From Sphaerothrix gracilis (GTDB taxonomy: Bacteria > Cyanobacteriota > Cyanobacteriia > Phormidesmidales > Phormidesmidaceae), in assembly GCF_030405905.1 (NCBI RefSeq), contig NZ_JASATW010000002.1, positions 299,211-363,210 of the forward strand: a DNA stretch of 64,000 bases. Reading direction: 5' to 3'. Positions 36,413-45,022 of this stretch are shown here, one piece after another. A program made the position numbers and the translations under genes. Each line of letters opens with the position of its first letter. Within the stretch, counting starts at the first letter, position 1. A model generated the notes under the pieces. The model saw only the letters and a list, made by a program, of their open reading frames with translations. It ran no database searches and was not told where the DNA came from.

Positions 36413-36841
36413 ATGGCAGAAGAACTGACTGGAAAAACTCCTATATTCGGCGGTAGCACTGGCGGCCTTTTAACCAAAGCCGAGGTCGAAGAAAAATACG
36501 CAATTACCTGGACTAGCCCCAAAGAGCAGGTTTTTGAAATGCCGACAGGCGGGGCCGCTATCATGAACGAAGGTGAGAACCTGCTGTACCTGTCTCGCAA
36601 AGAGCAATGCCTAGCCCTGGGTGCCCAGCTTCGCACTAAGTTCAAGCCTCGGATGGACGACTATAAGATTTATCGGATTTATCCCAGCGGCGAAACTCAA
36701 TATCTCCACCCGGCTGACGGCGTTTTCCCAGAGAAGGTTAACGAAGGTCGGGGCTACAGCGGCACCAAAGATCGCAAGATTGGCGATAATCCCAATCCGG
36801 CTACCATCAAGTTTAGTGGCAATGATCCTTACGAAGTTTAG
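36413..36841 (+). CDS. psaD: Photosystem I subunit II (PsaD)
   Basis: 142 residues, the normal cyanobacterial length. It sits on the stromal (cytoplasmic) side of photosystem I and docks ferredoxin. The sequence is clear throughout (LTGKTPIFGGSTGGLLTKAE, EQCLALGAQLRTKFKPRMDD, YLHPADGVFPEKVNEGR). The ATG at 36413 has AGGA six bases upstream. The 250 bp upstream should hold a strong, light-regulated promoter; I could not identify a convincing paired RpaB (HLR1) box. Confidence 0.98.
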   Translation: MAEELTGKTPIFGGSTGGLLTKAEVEEKYAITWTSPKEQVFEMPTGGAAIMNEGENLLYLSRKEQCLALGAQLRTKFKPRMDDYKIYRIYPSGETQYLHPADGVFPEKVNEGRGYSGTKDRKIGDNPNPATIKFSGNDPYEV

Positions 36842-36932
36842 TTCTACAGCTAGGCTAACCTGACTTATCCTTAAGTCATCCCTCAGGGCGCGGCAATGCC
36901 GTGCCCTGATTGCACTTTTAGGCATAATTGGT

Positions 36933-38465
36933 ATGATTTTCCCCGATCTGAATCAGTTTTCTCGACTGGCCCAGCAAGGAAACTTTATTCCGGTGTACCA
37001 AGAGTGGGCTGCCGATCTCGATACGCCGGTTTCAGCCTGGTACAAGGTTTGTGCCGGTCAGCCCTACAGCTTTTTGCTGGAGTCGGTCGAAGGGGGCGAA
37101 AATCTAGGCCGTTATAGCTTTTTAGGCTGCGACCCGCTGTGGATTTTAGAAAGCCGAGGCGATCGCACCACTCAAACCCACCGAGACGGCACCGTTAAAA
37201 AGCTTGAGGGGAATCCGTTCCAAAGCCTGCAGCAGTGTTTAGCGCCTTACCAGCCGGTGAAGCTGCCCCAGCTTCCGCCCGGCATTGGCGGCCTGTTTGG
37301 CTTTTGGGGCTATGAGCTAATTCGCTGGATTGAACCCACCGTTCCAATCTACGAGCTAGCTGCAGATGACTTACCGGACGGCCTGTGGATGCAGGTAGAC
37401 AGTCTGCTTATTTTCGATCAGGTGAAGCGGAAAATTTGGGTGGTGGCCTATGCCGACATTCGCCAGAGCGCAGATTTAGCACAGGCCTATCAGCAAGCCT
37501 GCGATCGCGTCCAGCAGCTTGTCGATAAATTGCAGATGCCGCTGAGCCGCAGCGATTCTCTGCTCTCGTGGGCCGCTCCGGGCAGCATTGACGGGCAGCA
37601 GGTAGACTACACCAGCAATCGCAGCGCAGAAGAGTTCTGCGCCAGCGTCGAAAAGGCGAAGGAGCATATTCGCGCCGGTGATATTTTTCAGGTAGTGATC
37701 TCGCAGCGGCTGTCTACCCAGTATCAGGGAGATCCCTTCAGCCTCTATCGCTCTTTGCGGCTGGTGAACCCATCTCCCTACATGGCCTATTTTCATTTCC
37801 ATGACTGGCAGATTATCGGCTCAAGCCCTGAAGTCATGGTGAAAGCTGATCACAGCGAGACTCCAGACTCTCCTATGGTCGCCACCGTCAGGCCCATTGC
37901 CGGGACGCGGCCGCGCGGCAAAACAGCCCAGGAAGATGCCGCTTTGGCCGAGGATTTATTGCAAGATCCCAAAGAAATTGCCGAACACGTGATGCTGGTG
38001 GATTTGGGGCGCAACGATTTGGGCCGGGTTTGCCTCAACGGCAGCGTTACGGTTGATCAGCTCATGGTGATTGAGCGCTATTCCCACGTGATGCACATTG
38101 TTAGCAACGTGGTAGGGCAGCTCTCGCCGGATAAAACCGCTTGGGAATTGCTAAAAGCCTGTTTCCCAGCCGGAACCGTCAGCGGCGCCCCCAAGATTCG
38201 GGCAATGCAGATTATTCACGACCTAGAACCCTGTCGCCGGGGGCCATACTCTGGCGTCTATGGCTACTACGACTTTGAAGGTCAGCTCAATACGGCAATT
38301 ACGATTCGGACAATGGTAGTGCGACAGCAGCCAGATGGCAGTTCGCAGGTGAGCGTACAGGCTGGGGCCGGACTAGTGGCCGATTCTGAACCCGAACGCG
38401 AGTATCAGGAAACGCTGAATAAAGCCAAGGGGATGCTGGAGGCGATTCGCTGTCTGCAGGTTTAG
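36933..38465 (+). CDS. trpE: Anthranilate synthase component I (TrpE)
   Basis: 510 residues; converts chorismate to anthranilate with TrpG-supplied ammonia, the first step to tryptophan. The feedback-inhibition motif LLES is present near residue 50 (FLLESVEGGENLGRYSF). The chorismate-binding domain has VVISQRL, IAGTRPRGKT, HVMLVDLGRNDLGRV and AGTVSGAPKIRAM. It follows psaD by 90 bp and is followed three bases later by the phytol kinase gene. Confidence 0.96.
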   Translation: MIFPDLNQFSRLAQQGNFIPVYQEWAADLDTPVSAWYKVCAGQPYSFLLESVEGGENLGRYSFLGCDPLWILESRGDRTTQTHRDGTVKKLEGNPFQSLQQCLAPYQPVKLPQLPPGIGGLFGFWGYELIRWIEPTVPIYELAADDLPDGLWMQVDSLLIFDQVKRKIWVVAYADIRQSADLAQAYQQACDRVQQLVDKLQMPLSRSDSLLSWAAPGSIDGQQVDYTSNRSAEEFCASVEKAKEHIRAGDIFQVVISQRLSTQYQGDPFSLYRSLRLVNPSPYMAYFHFHDWQIIGSSPEVMVKADHSETPDSPMVATVRPIAGTRPRGKTAQEDAALAEDLLQDPKEIAEHVMLVDLGRNDLGRVCLNGSVTVDQLMVIERYSHVMHIVSNVVGQLSPDKTAWELLKACFPAGTVSGAPKIRAMQIIHDLEPCRRGPYSGVYGYYDFEGQLNTAITIRTMVVRQQPDGSSQVSVQAGAGLVADSEPEREYQETLNKAKGMLEAIRCLQV

Positions 38466-38468
38466 GTC

Positions 38469-39188
38469 ATGGCAGAGGTTCATAACGCTTTAGTAACAGG
38501 CGTGGCGTTTGTCCTGGCTCTCCTCTGGCTAAAGCTGATCAATTCCCTGGCCGATCGAGGTTTAATATCGCCTACGCTCAGCCGCAAAATCATTCACATC
38601 GGCACCGGGCCGCTGTTTGTGCTGGGCTGGCCCTTTTTTACCGCCAGCGACGGAGCCCGTTTTTGGGCGGTGCTGATTCCGCTAGGGTTGACTCTGCGAT
38701 TTTTTGCAATTGGTCTGGGCTGGCTGACAGATGAATCAGCCGTTAAAGCCATGACCCGCCATCACGATCCCCAGGAGCTGCTGCGGGGGCCGCTGTACTA
38801 CGGCATTGCCTTTATAGTCTGTACGCTGCTGTTTTGGCGCACCTCCCCGACCGGCATACTTGCCCTAATGACGATGTGTGCCGGCGATGGCTTAGCCGAC
38901 GTAGTGGGCCGCCGCTGGGGCAAACATAAACTTCCCTTTGGCTCTGAGAAAAGCTGGATAGGCTCTGCTGCGATGTTTGTTGGCAGCTGGAGTTTGGGCT
39001 GGGCCATGGTGGCGCTCTTTGAGACTTTGGGCTACTTTGATCTCTCGCTGGCAACACTGCCCACAGGCGGAATCATTGGGGCGATCGCCCTAATTGCTAC
39101 GCTGGTTGAAGCCCTGCCGTTTCGCGATATCGATAATCTCACCCTGACGGCGACAGCGGCGGCGCTGGCTCAGTGGTGGCTAGGATAG
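38469..39188 (+). CDS. Phytol kinase-like protein (VTE5 family)
   Basis: 239 residues with about six hydrophobic helices. The motifs SRKIIHIGTGPLF, MTMCAGDGLADVVGRRWG and SEKSWIGSAAMF are those of the CTP-dependent polyprenol/phytol kinase family, which recycles phytol from chlorophyll for tocopherol and phylloquinone. Its ATG follows the trpE stop by three bases. The last 50 bases overlap the end of the convergent rhodanese gene. Confidence 0.88.
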   Translation: MAEVHNALVTGVAFVLALLWLKLINSLADRGLISPTLSRKIIHIGTGPLFVLGWPFFTASDGARFWAVLIPLGLTLRFFAIGLGWLTDESAVKAMTRHHDPQELLRGPLYYGIAFIVCTLLFWRTSPTGILALMTMCAGDGLADVVGRRWGKHKLPFGSEKSWIGSAAMFVGSWSLGWAMVALFETLGYFDLSLATLPTGGIIGAIALIATLVEALPFRDIDNLTLTATAAALAQWWLG

Positions 39189-39660
39189 AGGGCTGCAGCA
39201 GACCCTGCCACAGGGGACTATAGGGATGAACGACGTGGGTGATTTGTCCTGCTTGAAACACCGGATATCCCTGATTCATCCAGTCAAAGATTGAGCCTTC
39301 CAGGTTGTAGACCGACGAGTATCCTTGACGCTGAAGCTGCTGGGCCAGGCGGGATGAGCGATAGCCAATAGAGCAATAGGTGACGATGGAAAAATCTGGC
39401 GCAGGGGCCTGCTGCATAGCGGCTTGAACGGTTGGCGCGTGCCGAGCGTCTTTGAGATGGCTAACGGCAAATTCGCTGGCAGTGCGCGTGTCCAAGAGCA
39501 AGATGGGGCTGTCTGTCTGTAAACGTTGGGCTAGCTCAGCCGCCGAGAGATGAGCGACCTGGGGAAACCGCCAGCGAATTGCCTGCTTGAGCACAGCCCA
39601 GGCGATCGCCCGCAAATCAGCGGTGCCATATTTATCGTCGCTTGATTTGCTTTGAAGCAC
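39139..39660 (-). CDS. Rhodanese-domain protein
   Basis: 173 residues. After a 40-residue lead-in the rhodanese domain has LLLDTRTASEFAVSHLKDARH and the active-site loop TYCSIGYRSSRLAQQL with Cys in place, so it may transfer sulfur. The tail (VFQAGQITHVVHPYSPLWQGLL) is shared by cyanobacterial homologues. It starts with GTG at 39660, which falls inside one copy of a 20-bp direct repeat. Its 3' end overlaps the phytol kinase gene by 50 bp. Confidence 0.88.
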   Translation of the reverse strand: MLQSKSSDDKYGTADLRAIAWAVLKQAIRWRFPQVAHLSAAELAQRLQTDSPILLLDTRTASEFAVSHLKDARHAPTVQAAMQQAPAPDFSIVTYCSIGYRSSRLAQQLQRQGYSSVYNLEGSIFDWMNQGYPVFQAGQITHVVHPYSPLWQGLLQPSILATTEPAPPLSPSG

Positions 39661-39729
39661 TTTTTACGGTGTTTTATAAAGGTTCTATCGACTGCTAATG
39701 AGAGATATAGATTTGCTTTGAAGCACTTT
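39644..39729. repeat. 20-bp direct repeat flanking 46 bp at rhodanese start
   Basis: GATTTGCTTTGAAGCACTTT occurs at 39644-39663 and again at 39710-39729. The first copy includes the GTG start of the rhodanese gene. The second touches the stop codon of the Schlafen-type gene. The duplication appears to have created a second, dead start context. Confidence 0.85.
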
Positions 39730-41147
39730 CATGCCCAGAAAGGTAAATAGCGAGCATAACGAGTAGATGCTGAATCGGAGGTATCTGATTGAATTAGACC
39801 AGCCTCCTTTGTTGCTCTAATGATATTCGAGGCTGCACCTGACTGGTTTGCCCCCAGCCGGAATCTCTCTCTGAGAGTTTGATTGGACATTTGCCTATTA
39901 CTGACGTAAAGCAAGCAGCAATGCTGATAGCAGGCCCGAATGCGATCTGATTTGCTCATGTCAGCGAAATCTTGATGAGAAAACAGTACAGCTGTAGTGC
40001 GGGTTTCTCCAATTCGAAAGTCTGGAGCTGGAAGTTGAAAGACCTCTGCCGCATCAATGACTTTATCAATGCCACTTCCTTTTTCTTCACAAATACCAAA
40101 ACGGCGCATTATATCGGCAAGCTGTTCATTGCGAGAACGATATTCATCGATAAAGCGCTCGGCTGGAATAGGGGGAATGCCAGGATTGGAGATTTCAACA
40201 CGATCGCTATACATCTCAATCATGACTGAGCTGCCTGTTGCTACAAAGTCTTGATGTATTAGAGCATTGGCGATCAGCTCTCGTAGAGCTTGTTTAGGAA
40301 ACATTTTTACTTCTTCCCGCACCACTTCCTCAACGAAGCGATTTTGTGGAGCAGCAGTATGAACATAGTTGACTAACCCTTCAAAACCCACAGCGTAGCC
40401 ACGATGCCCTACTATTTCATCGCGGGTCTGTAGTTTATTGATCCCCCCGTAAATCACGAAGCGAGGTGCTTTACGAGCCAAGCTTAAAGAAAAAGCGTCA
40501 AGCTTTTTAGCCAATAGAACAGCAGCTAAGTTGGTGATTACCCATCCACGGGTGGTTTGTCGAATAAAATCTTCACTTTGAAGTCGTTCTAACACCGCAT
40601 CGCGCGTCGTTGGGTACGGCATGTCTAAAAGTTCAAAGTAGGTTTGGGTGTCAAGTAAGGCGATAACATCGTCTGCACTAGCATCAGACCGAGCTGAATG
40701 AGAAAACCAGTCTTGCTGATCTTCGGCAAAGATAGCTTTGAGCACATCGGGAGTCATAGCAACCAGATCTTCACCTGCTCGCATTAGATAAGCCCCATCA
40801 ATTGCTTTAGGCTGGCCAACGGGACGAGGTGGAATTTCAAAAACCAACACGCGACCCTTGGGATGTTGCAATTCGTTAATCTCAACGCGGAAGCGAAGCT
40901 TATCAACAATGCGAGCTTTGATATCATTCAGGTCTGTCACAGCTGCAAAGGCACGAGTACCTACAACCTGACGTGGAGGCTTATTGGTTACACCCAAGAT
41001 GAGATGACCGCCTCCCTCATTTGATAAAGCCACGCAGTAGCGGAGTAGCTTGGTAATATCGTACTGCTGCTTGGCTTCTTTAAACTCCAATCGCTCAGTT
41101 TCTGCGGGTACGTTGAGCCACTGGTCAAGGGTTTGAAGGGTGATCAT
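39729..41147 (-). CDS. Schlafen/AlbA_2-type ATP-binding protein
   Basis: 472 residues. The N-terminal AlbA_2 domain has ETERLEFKEAKQQYDITKLL and VALSNEGGGHLILGVTN. A RecG-like GHKL ATP-binding part follows (ELIANALIHQDFVATGSSVMI, then YSDRVEISNPG and GSGIDKVIDAA), and a winged-helix C-terminus ends it. Such proteins are common in accessory DNA and may be regulators or defence components. The flanking 200 bp are A/T rich, and no partner gene is adjacent. Function inferred only at family level. Confidence 0.88.
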   Translation of the reverse strand: MITLQTLDQWLNVPAETERLEFKEAKQQYDITKLLRYCVALSNEGGGHLILGVTNKPPRQVVGTRAFAAVTDLNDIKARIVDKLRFRVEINELQHPKGRVLVFEIPPRPVGQPKAIDGAYLMRAGEDLVAMTPDVLKAIFAEDQQDWFSHSARSDASADDVIALLDTQTYFELLDMPYPTTRDAVLERLQSEDFIRQTTRGWVITNLAAVLLAKKLDAFSLSLARKAPRFVIYGGINKLQTRDEIVGHRGYAVGFEGLVNYVHTAAPQNRFVEEVVREEVKMFPKQALRELIANALIHQDFVATGSSVMIEMYSDRVEISNPGIPPIPAERFIDEYRSRNEQLADIMRRFGICEEKGSGIDKVIDAAEVFQLPAPDFRIGETRTTAVLFSHQDFADMSKSDRIRACYQHCCLLYVSNRQMSNQTLRERFRLGANQSGAASNIIRATKEAGLIQSDTSDSASTRYARYLPFWA

Positions 41148-41353
41148 GCCGCTATTACGTTTTTAGCGCTTGACTGGTGATAGTGATAATCAATTTGATA
41201 AAACCGAAAACCTTTTCAGCCTTTTCAGAATAAATCAATTGAGATTGCTGAAAACAGCATTTTTCCCAAGTGATAGTTTTAGGCATTGTGTCTTAATCGT
41301 AAAAGCTAGACCCTACTAAACTCTAAGATAAAAAACTTTACACTGCGGAAGCG

Positions 41354-42055
41354 ATGCTTGACTTTGCTCTTTGGAATAAACTGCTACAGGCTTATGTGGA
41401 CACTGAGGGCGCAGTGGATTATCGTCGCTGGCAGGCAGAGGCGAAGTCTGACCTTGAAGACTGGTTAGCCACCTTAGACGATTTGGAGACAGATGCCCTG
41501 ACAGATGATGACAAGCTGGCGCTGCTGATCAATCTCTACAACGCGCTGGTGGTGCAGCAGATTCTGCAGCGCTATCCCCTCAAAACAATTCGTCCTCAAA
41601 TTCTGGGCATTCCCAACTGGGTGGCGTTTCTCTACTTTTTTATGAAACCGGTCTATCGATTAGACCATCGCCGCCTCAGCCTCAATGCCCTAGAACATGA
41701 CGTGTTGCGACAGCAGTTTCAGGAACCGCGCATTCACTTTGCCCTGGTTTGTGCCTCGGTGGGGTGTCCCCGCTTGCGTAACGAAGCCTACTGGCCTGAC
41801 AGAGTGCGATCGCAGCTAGATGCCGACGCTCAGCTTTTTGTTAACAACCCCAAAAAAGTTCGCTATGACCGCGATCGCCAAGTTCTCTACTGCAGCAAAA
41901 TCTTCAAATGGTACGAGGCTGACTTTTTACAGGTCGCGCCCTCAGTCACCACCTATATTCAGCGTTACTGGCAGAGTGAGCCGCAGCCGAATAGTCAAGC
42001 TGCGATCGCCTACCTGCCCTACGACTGGAGCCTGAATCAGCGCACCTCTTCATAA
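41354..42055 (+). CDS. DUF547 domain protein
   Basis: 233 residues. DALTDDDKLALLINLYNALV, then IHFALVCASVGCPRLRNEAY and SKIFKWYEADFLQ, make up the DUF547 domain. The conserved Cys in VGCPRL and the Trp-Tyr pair suggest an enzyme active site, but none is proven. There is no signal peptide. The gene overlaps the end of the convergent glycosyltransferase by 19 bp. Confidence 0.9.
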   Translation: MLDFALWNKLLQAYVDTEGAVDYRRWQAEAKSDLEDWLATLDDLETDALTDDDKLALLINLYNALVVQQILQRYPLKTIRPQILGIPNWVAFLYFFMKPVYRLDHRRLSLNALEHDVLRQQFQEPRIHFALVCASVGCPRLRNEAYWPDRVRSQLDADAQLFVNNPKKVRYDRDRQVLYCSKIFKWYEADFLQVAPSVTTYIQRYWQSEPQPNSQAAIAYLPYDWSLNQRTSS

Positions 42056-42789
42056 AAGCGCTTGAGCCGCTGGGCCGGAACCCCCAATCCCCAGAGACAG
42101 CCAATGCTGAGATAGATAAAATGAGCCTTCAGCGGCCCCCACTTAGCGACGCGGCGATTGGAAGACTGCACCACCCGGTTGACCTGACAAATCCGGCCTA
42201 GCTGACTGAGCCGCACACAGAGATCGGCCTCTTCCATAATCGGCAACTCAGCATCAAAGCCGCCGCACCGCCAAAACAGCGATCGCGGACAAAACATCAC
42301 CTGATCGCCAAACAGCAGCCGACAGCCGCGCCAAAATAGATGAGGCCGAAACAGCAGCGGCGCGTAGTAGGTTTTTAAAAAGTTGTGCAGACTGACGCCC
42401 CAGTGAGTGCGCAGCGGCCCCGTCATGAGGGAGATAAAGCCGCCGCAGGCGATCGCCGGATTTGACAAAGTTTTCTCAATGACGGCAGCGAGATCATCGG
42501 GTACCTGAGTGTCAGCATGGAGAAAGCAGAGAAACTGACCTGTAGCCTGCTGGGCTCCTAAATTCATTTGGTGAGAACGCCGGGGGAAGTCGGCATAGAT
42601 CACCTTAATGCCTGCGGCCTGCGCGATCGCTACCGTTTCATCGCCACTGCCGCCATCGACTAAAATCACTTCCCGGACAGGCGGATGCAAACAGCTCAGC
42701 TGCCTCAATGTACGCGATAAGTACGCGGCCTCATTCAGCGCTGGGATAATCACAGAGACATCAGCCGTCAAATTCGGGCGGTTTAGCAT
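42037..42789 (-). CDS. Family 2 glycosyltransferase (TIGR04283 type)
   Basis: 250 residues from the ATG at 42789, preferred because it leaves 24 bp to the divergent methyltransferase gene; an open frame reaches 42897. The motifs SVIIPALNEAAYLSRTL, LVDGGSGDET and CFLHADTQVP (acidic Asp for metal and sugar nucleotide) place it in the GT2 fold. The C-terminal part has an amphipathic helix. The sugar and acceptor are unknown; this branch often belongs to carotenoid or lipid glycoside loci. Confidence 0.88.
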   Translation of the reverse strand: MLNRPNLTADVSVIIPALNEAAYLSRTLRQLSCLHPPVREVILVDGGSGDETVAIAQAAGIKVIYADFPRRSHQMNLGAQQATGQFLCFLHADTQVPDDLAAVIEKTLSNPAIACGGFISLMTGPLRTHWGVSLHNFLKTYYAPLLFRPHLFWRGCRLLFGDQVMFCPRSLFWRCGGFDAELPIMEEADLCVRLSQLGRICQVNRVVQSSNRRVAKWGPLKAHFIYLSIGCLWGLGVPAQRLKRFYEEVR

Positions 42790-42813
42790 ATCGGAGTTAA
42801 CAGGCTTATTTGC

Positions 42814-43560
42814 ATGAAGTTCAAAAACGATTTGGGATTTTACGATCGCCAAGCGGCTGAGTGGTGGCAGCCCAGCGCCAAGATTTATGCGCTGCATCAG
42901 CTTAATCCCCTCAGGTTTCAGTTTTTCGATCGCTACGTTGAAGACTGGCAGGGGCTGCGGGTGTTAGATATTGGCTGCGGCGGTGGCTATACCTGCGAGT
43001 TTTTAGCTCAGCGGGGTGCCCAAGTCTGGGGCTTAGACCAGTCAGCCGCCTGCATTGCTGCCGCTCAGCAGCACGCCGCTCACCTTCCTATTAATTACAC
43101 AACTGGGGTGGCAGAGCATCTGCCTTACGGCGATCGCCAGTTTGATCTGGTCACCTGTGTCGATGTGCTGGAGCACGTAGAAGACCTACCTCAGACGCTA
43201 CGGGAAATCCGCCGGGTTTTACGGCCAGAGGGCCTTTTTTGCTTTGATACGGTGAATCGTACCTGGCGATCGCGGCTGATTATGATCTGGCTGCTCGAAA
43301 ATATGCTGCGAGAAATTCCGGTCGGGATTCACGACTGGCACAGGTTTATTGCTCCGACTGAACTCACCCAGCAGCTCCAGAAGGTTGGCTTTGCTCAGAT
43401 CAGAATTCGCGGATTTAATCTGTTTGGCAGCAGCCTAGCTGAAACAATTGCTGCCTACTGGCACTATCGCCAAACCGGCCAGTTTCAAATTAGTTTTGAT
43501 GGCGATACTTCGGTGATGTACATCGGCGTGGCTGGCCATCTTTCACCCGCAAAACTCTAG
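42814..43560 (+). CDS. UbiG-like class I methyltransferase
   Basis: 248 residues. It has RVLDIGCGGGYTCEFLA and DLVTCVDVLEHVEDLPQTL, and ends with a UbiG-like region (HDWHRFIAPTELTQQLQKVGF, then GFNLFG). UbiG makes ubiquinone, which cyanobacteria lack, so the true substrate is probably another quinone or a lipid. It is divergent from the glycosyltransferase gene. Confidence 0.88.
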   Translation: MKFKNDLGFYDRQAAEWWQPSAKIYALHQLNPLRFQFFDRYVEDWQGLRVLDIGCGGGYTCEFLAQRGAQVWGLDQSAACIAAAQQHAAHLPINYTTGVAEHLPYGDRQFDLVTCVDVLEHVEDLPQTLREIRRVLRPEGLFCFDTVNRTWRSRLIMIWLLENMLREIPVGIHDWHRFIAPTELTQQLQKVGFAQIRIRGFNLFGSSLAETIAAYWHYRQTGQFQISFDGDTSVMYIGVAGHLSPAKL

Positions 43561-43652
43561 CCTTTGATTAGCTCAAATTGACCCGCAAGATAGAGGCATT
43601 GTGGAAAACTCTGTGGAAAACTAGCCCTCTAAAGGTATTGGGCTTAACAAAA

Positions 43653-44240
43653 ATGTATTCTTCTACCGATCCGAGCGATCGCTTAGAGCTGCTTAAAGGT
43701 TCTCGCTGGGGCGTGATTTTAGGCATTGTCATGATTGTTTTAGGGGTGATTGCGATCGCCTTACCTGCTGTCGCCTCGCTAGCGGCTACCTTCATTTTTG
43801 GCTGGCTGATCCTGCTAAGCGGCATTGCTCAAGCTATTTATGCTTTTCAAAGTCGCAGAGCGGGGCAAATTGCCCTGAAGCTGATTTTGGGCCTGCTCTA
43901 TGCGATCGCAGGCCTGGTGATACTGCTGAACCTGTTTGAGGGCGCTTTGGCAATCGCCTTTGTGCTGGGCGTATTTATTCTGGTGCAGGGCATTTTTAAG
44001 GTGATTTTGGCTTTTCGCCTTAAGCCTGCGGCTAGCTGGGGTTGGGTGCTAATCAATGGCATTCTTGGCATTGTTCTTGGCATTCTCATTTGGAATCAGT
44101 GGCCGTTTGAGGCCCTTTGGATATTGGGTCTGCTGCTGGGTATTACCCTGTTTATTGATGGTCTAGCCCTGTCCCTCTTCTCCCTAGCAGCCCGCAAAGC
44201 CCTCAGCGATGAACCACGCCAACTTAATGATCTTTACTGA
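43653..44240 (+). CDS. HdeD/DUF308 membrane protein
   Basis: 195 residues from the ATG at 43653. There are six hydrophobic helices in three pairs, each with the GxxLxxxG pattern of DUF308 (GIVMIVLGVIAIALP, GLLYAIAGLVILLN, GILGIVLGILIWNQWP). E. coli HdeD is linked to acid stress; the role here is unknown. A clear terminator follows at 44331-44359. Confidence 0.88.
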   Translation: MYSSTDPSDRLELLKGSRWGVILGIVMIVLGVIAIALPAVASLAATFIFGWLILLSGIAQAIYAFQSRRAGQIALKLILGLLYAIAGLVILLNLFEGALAIAFVLGVFILVQGIFKVILAFRLKPAASWGWVLINGILGIVLGILIWNQWPFEALWILGLLLGITLFIDGLALSLFSLAARKALSDEPRQLNDLY

Positions 44241-44639
44241 CTTCAGCAGGTTTGACAGCCTGTCTTTTGAATTTGCCTGAAAGGGTGTGTTAATGTCCTA
44301 GCACTGTGTATTCAGCACTCTAAAGGTTGCGCCTCTGTCGGTCTCCGCAGAGGCTTTTTCATGGCTGGCTGCAGATTTAGATATTGACGGGTGGGTTCTC
44401 AGTCAGCTTAAAGTTATTGTTGATATATTAAGAACCTTTTTGTCTTACCGAAGTATATCAATTTCTCAAAATAAGGTTTAAGTTTGGCGGGCGATCGCCG
44501 CATCTATCTTTTGCCCTGGATAAGCTTTTAGTAGGACTCTCTTAGCATTGGCTAAGAAAGCAGTTGCTGGCGTTTTATTCTCAACTATCAATATCAGTTA
44601 TAGAGCCCACTGTTCTCCACGTTCTAGGAGTTTGAATCC
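44241..44639. other. 399-bp region between DUF308 gene and 51-residue gene
   Basis: It holds the terminator at 44331-44359, then about 280 A/T-rich bases with one HIP1 site that should contain the promoter of the small membrane protein at 44640. No other gene is seen. Confidence 0.45.
44331..44359 (+). terminator. Intrinsic terminator after DUF308 gene
   Basis: GCCTCTG (44331-44337) pairs with CAGAGGC (44348-44354), followed by five T. It is on the plus strand about 90 bp after the DUF308 stop. Confidence 0.85.
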
Positions 44640-44795
44640 ATGAAAGACATGGTATGGAAGCCTGATAAAGAGCAAGATCAAAAGGCTAATCAGTATTTAG
44701 AGCAGATTAATCACGCCCCCTATGAGGTCATTTTTACTGTAGGCTTCGCTATTTTCTGCCTGTTTACTTTAGTTGTGCTGATTGGTATTTTTTAA
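44640..44795 (+). CDS. 51-residue single-helix membrane protein upstream of bicA
   Basis: It starts MKDMVWKPDKEQDQKANQYL, with AGGAG nine bases before the ATG, a charged N-terminal half, and one strong hydrophobic helix (VIFTVGFAIFCLFTLVVLIG) at the C-terminus. It has its own terminator at 44816-44849. Many cyanobacterial photosynthetic and transport complexes have subunits of this size. Its position 230 bp ahead of bicA on the same strand invites a link, but I do not recognise it. Confidence 0.72.
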   Translation: MKDMVWKPDKEQDQKANQYLEQINHAPYEVIFTVGFAIFCLFTLVVLIGIF

Positions 44796-44815
44796 GCCGA
44801 ATTAAACAGTGAAGC

Positions 44816-44849
44816 TGAGGTTTTCACATCGTGTGGAAGCCTCATTTTT
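44816..44849 (+). terminator. Intrinsic terminator after the 51-residue gene
   Basis: TGAGG (44816-44820) pairs with CCTCA (44840-44844), and TT and CACA pair further in (CACA with TGTG). Five T follow. It ends the short gene's transcript, so bicA has its own promoter. Confidence 0.75.
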
Positions 44850-45022
44850 CTTAAGCATTAAAAAAATCTCAAGTTTCCAGTTAGTGTACTCATCTACACA
44901 TCGACTGCGGCAGTCGGCGCTTTAAAACAGACTCGGTGGGTTTTATCTCTCACCCAGCGATGCCAGATAGCTCAGCTTTGTCTAATATCGCATTAGCTCA
45001 CGACTCCATCCACTGAGACGCT

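Noticed and set aside
39644..39729. Target-site duplication of an insertion sequence
   Set aside because: Only 46 bp lie between the copies and there is no transposase or terminal inverted repeat.
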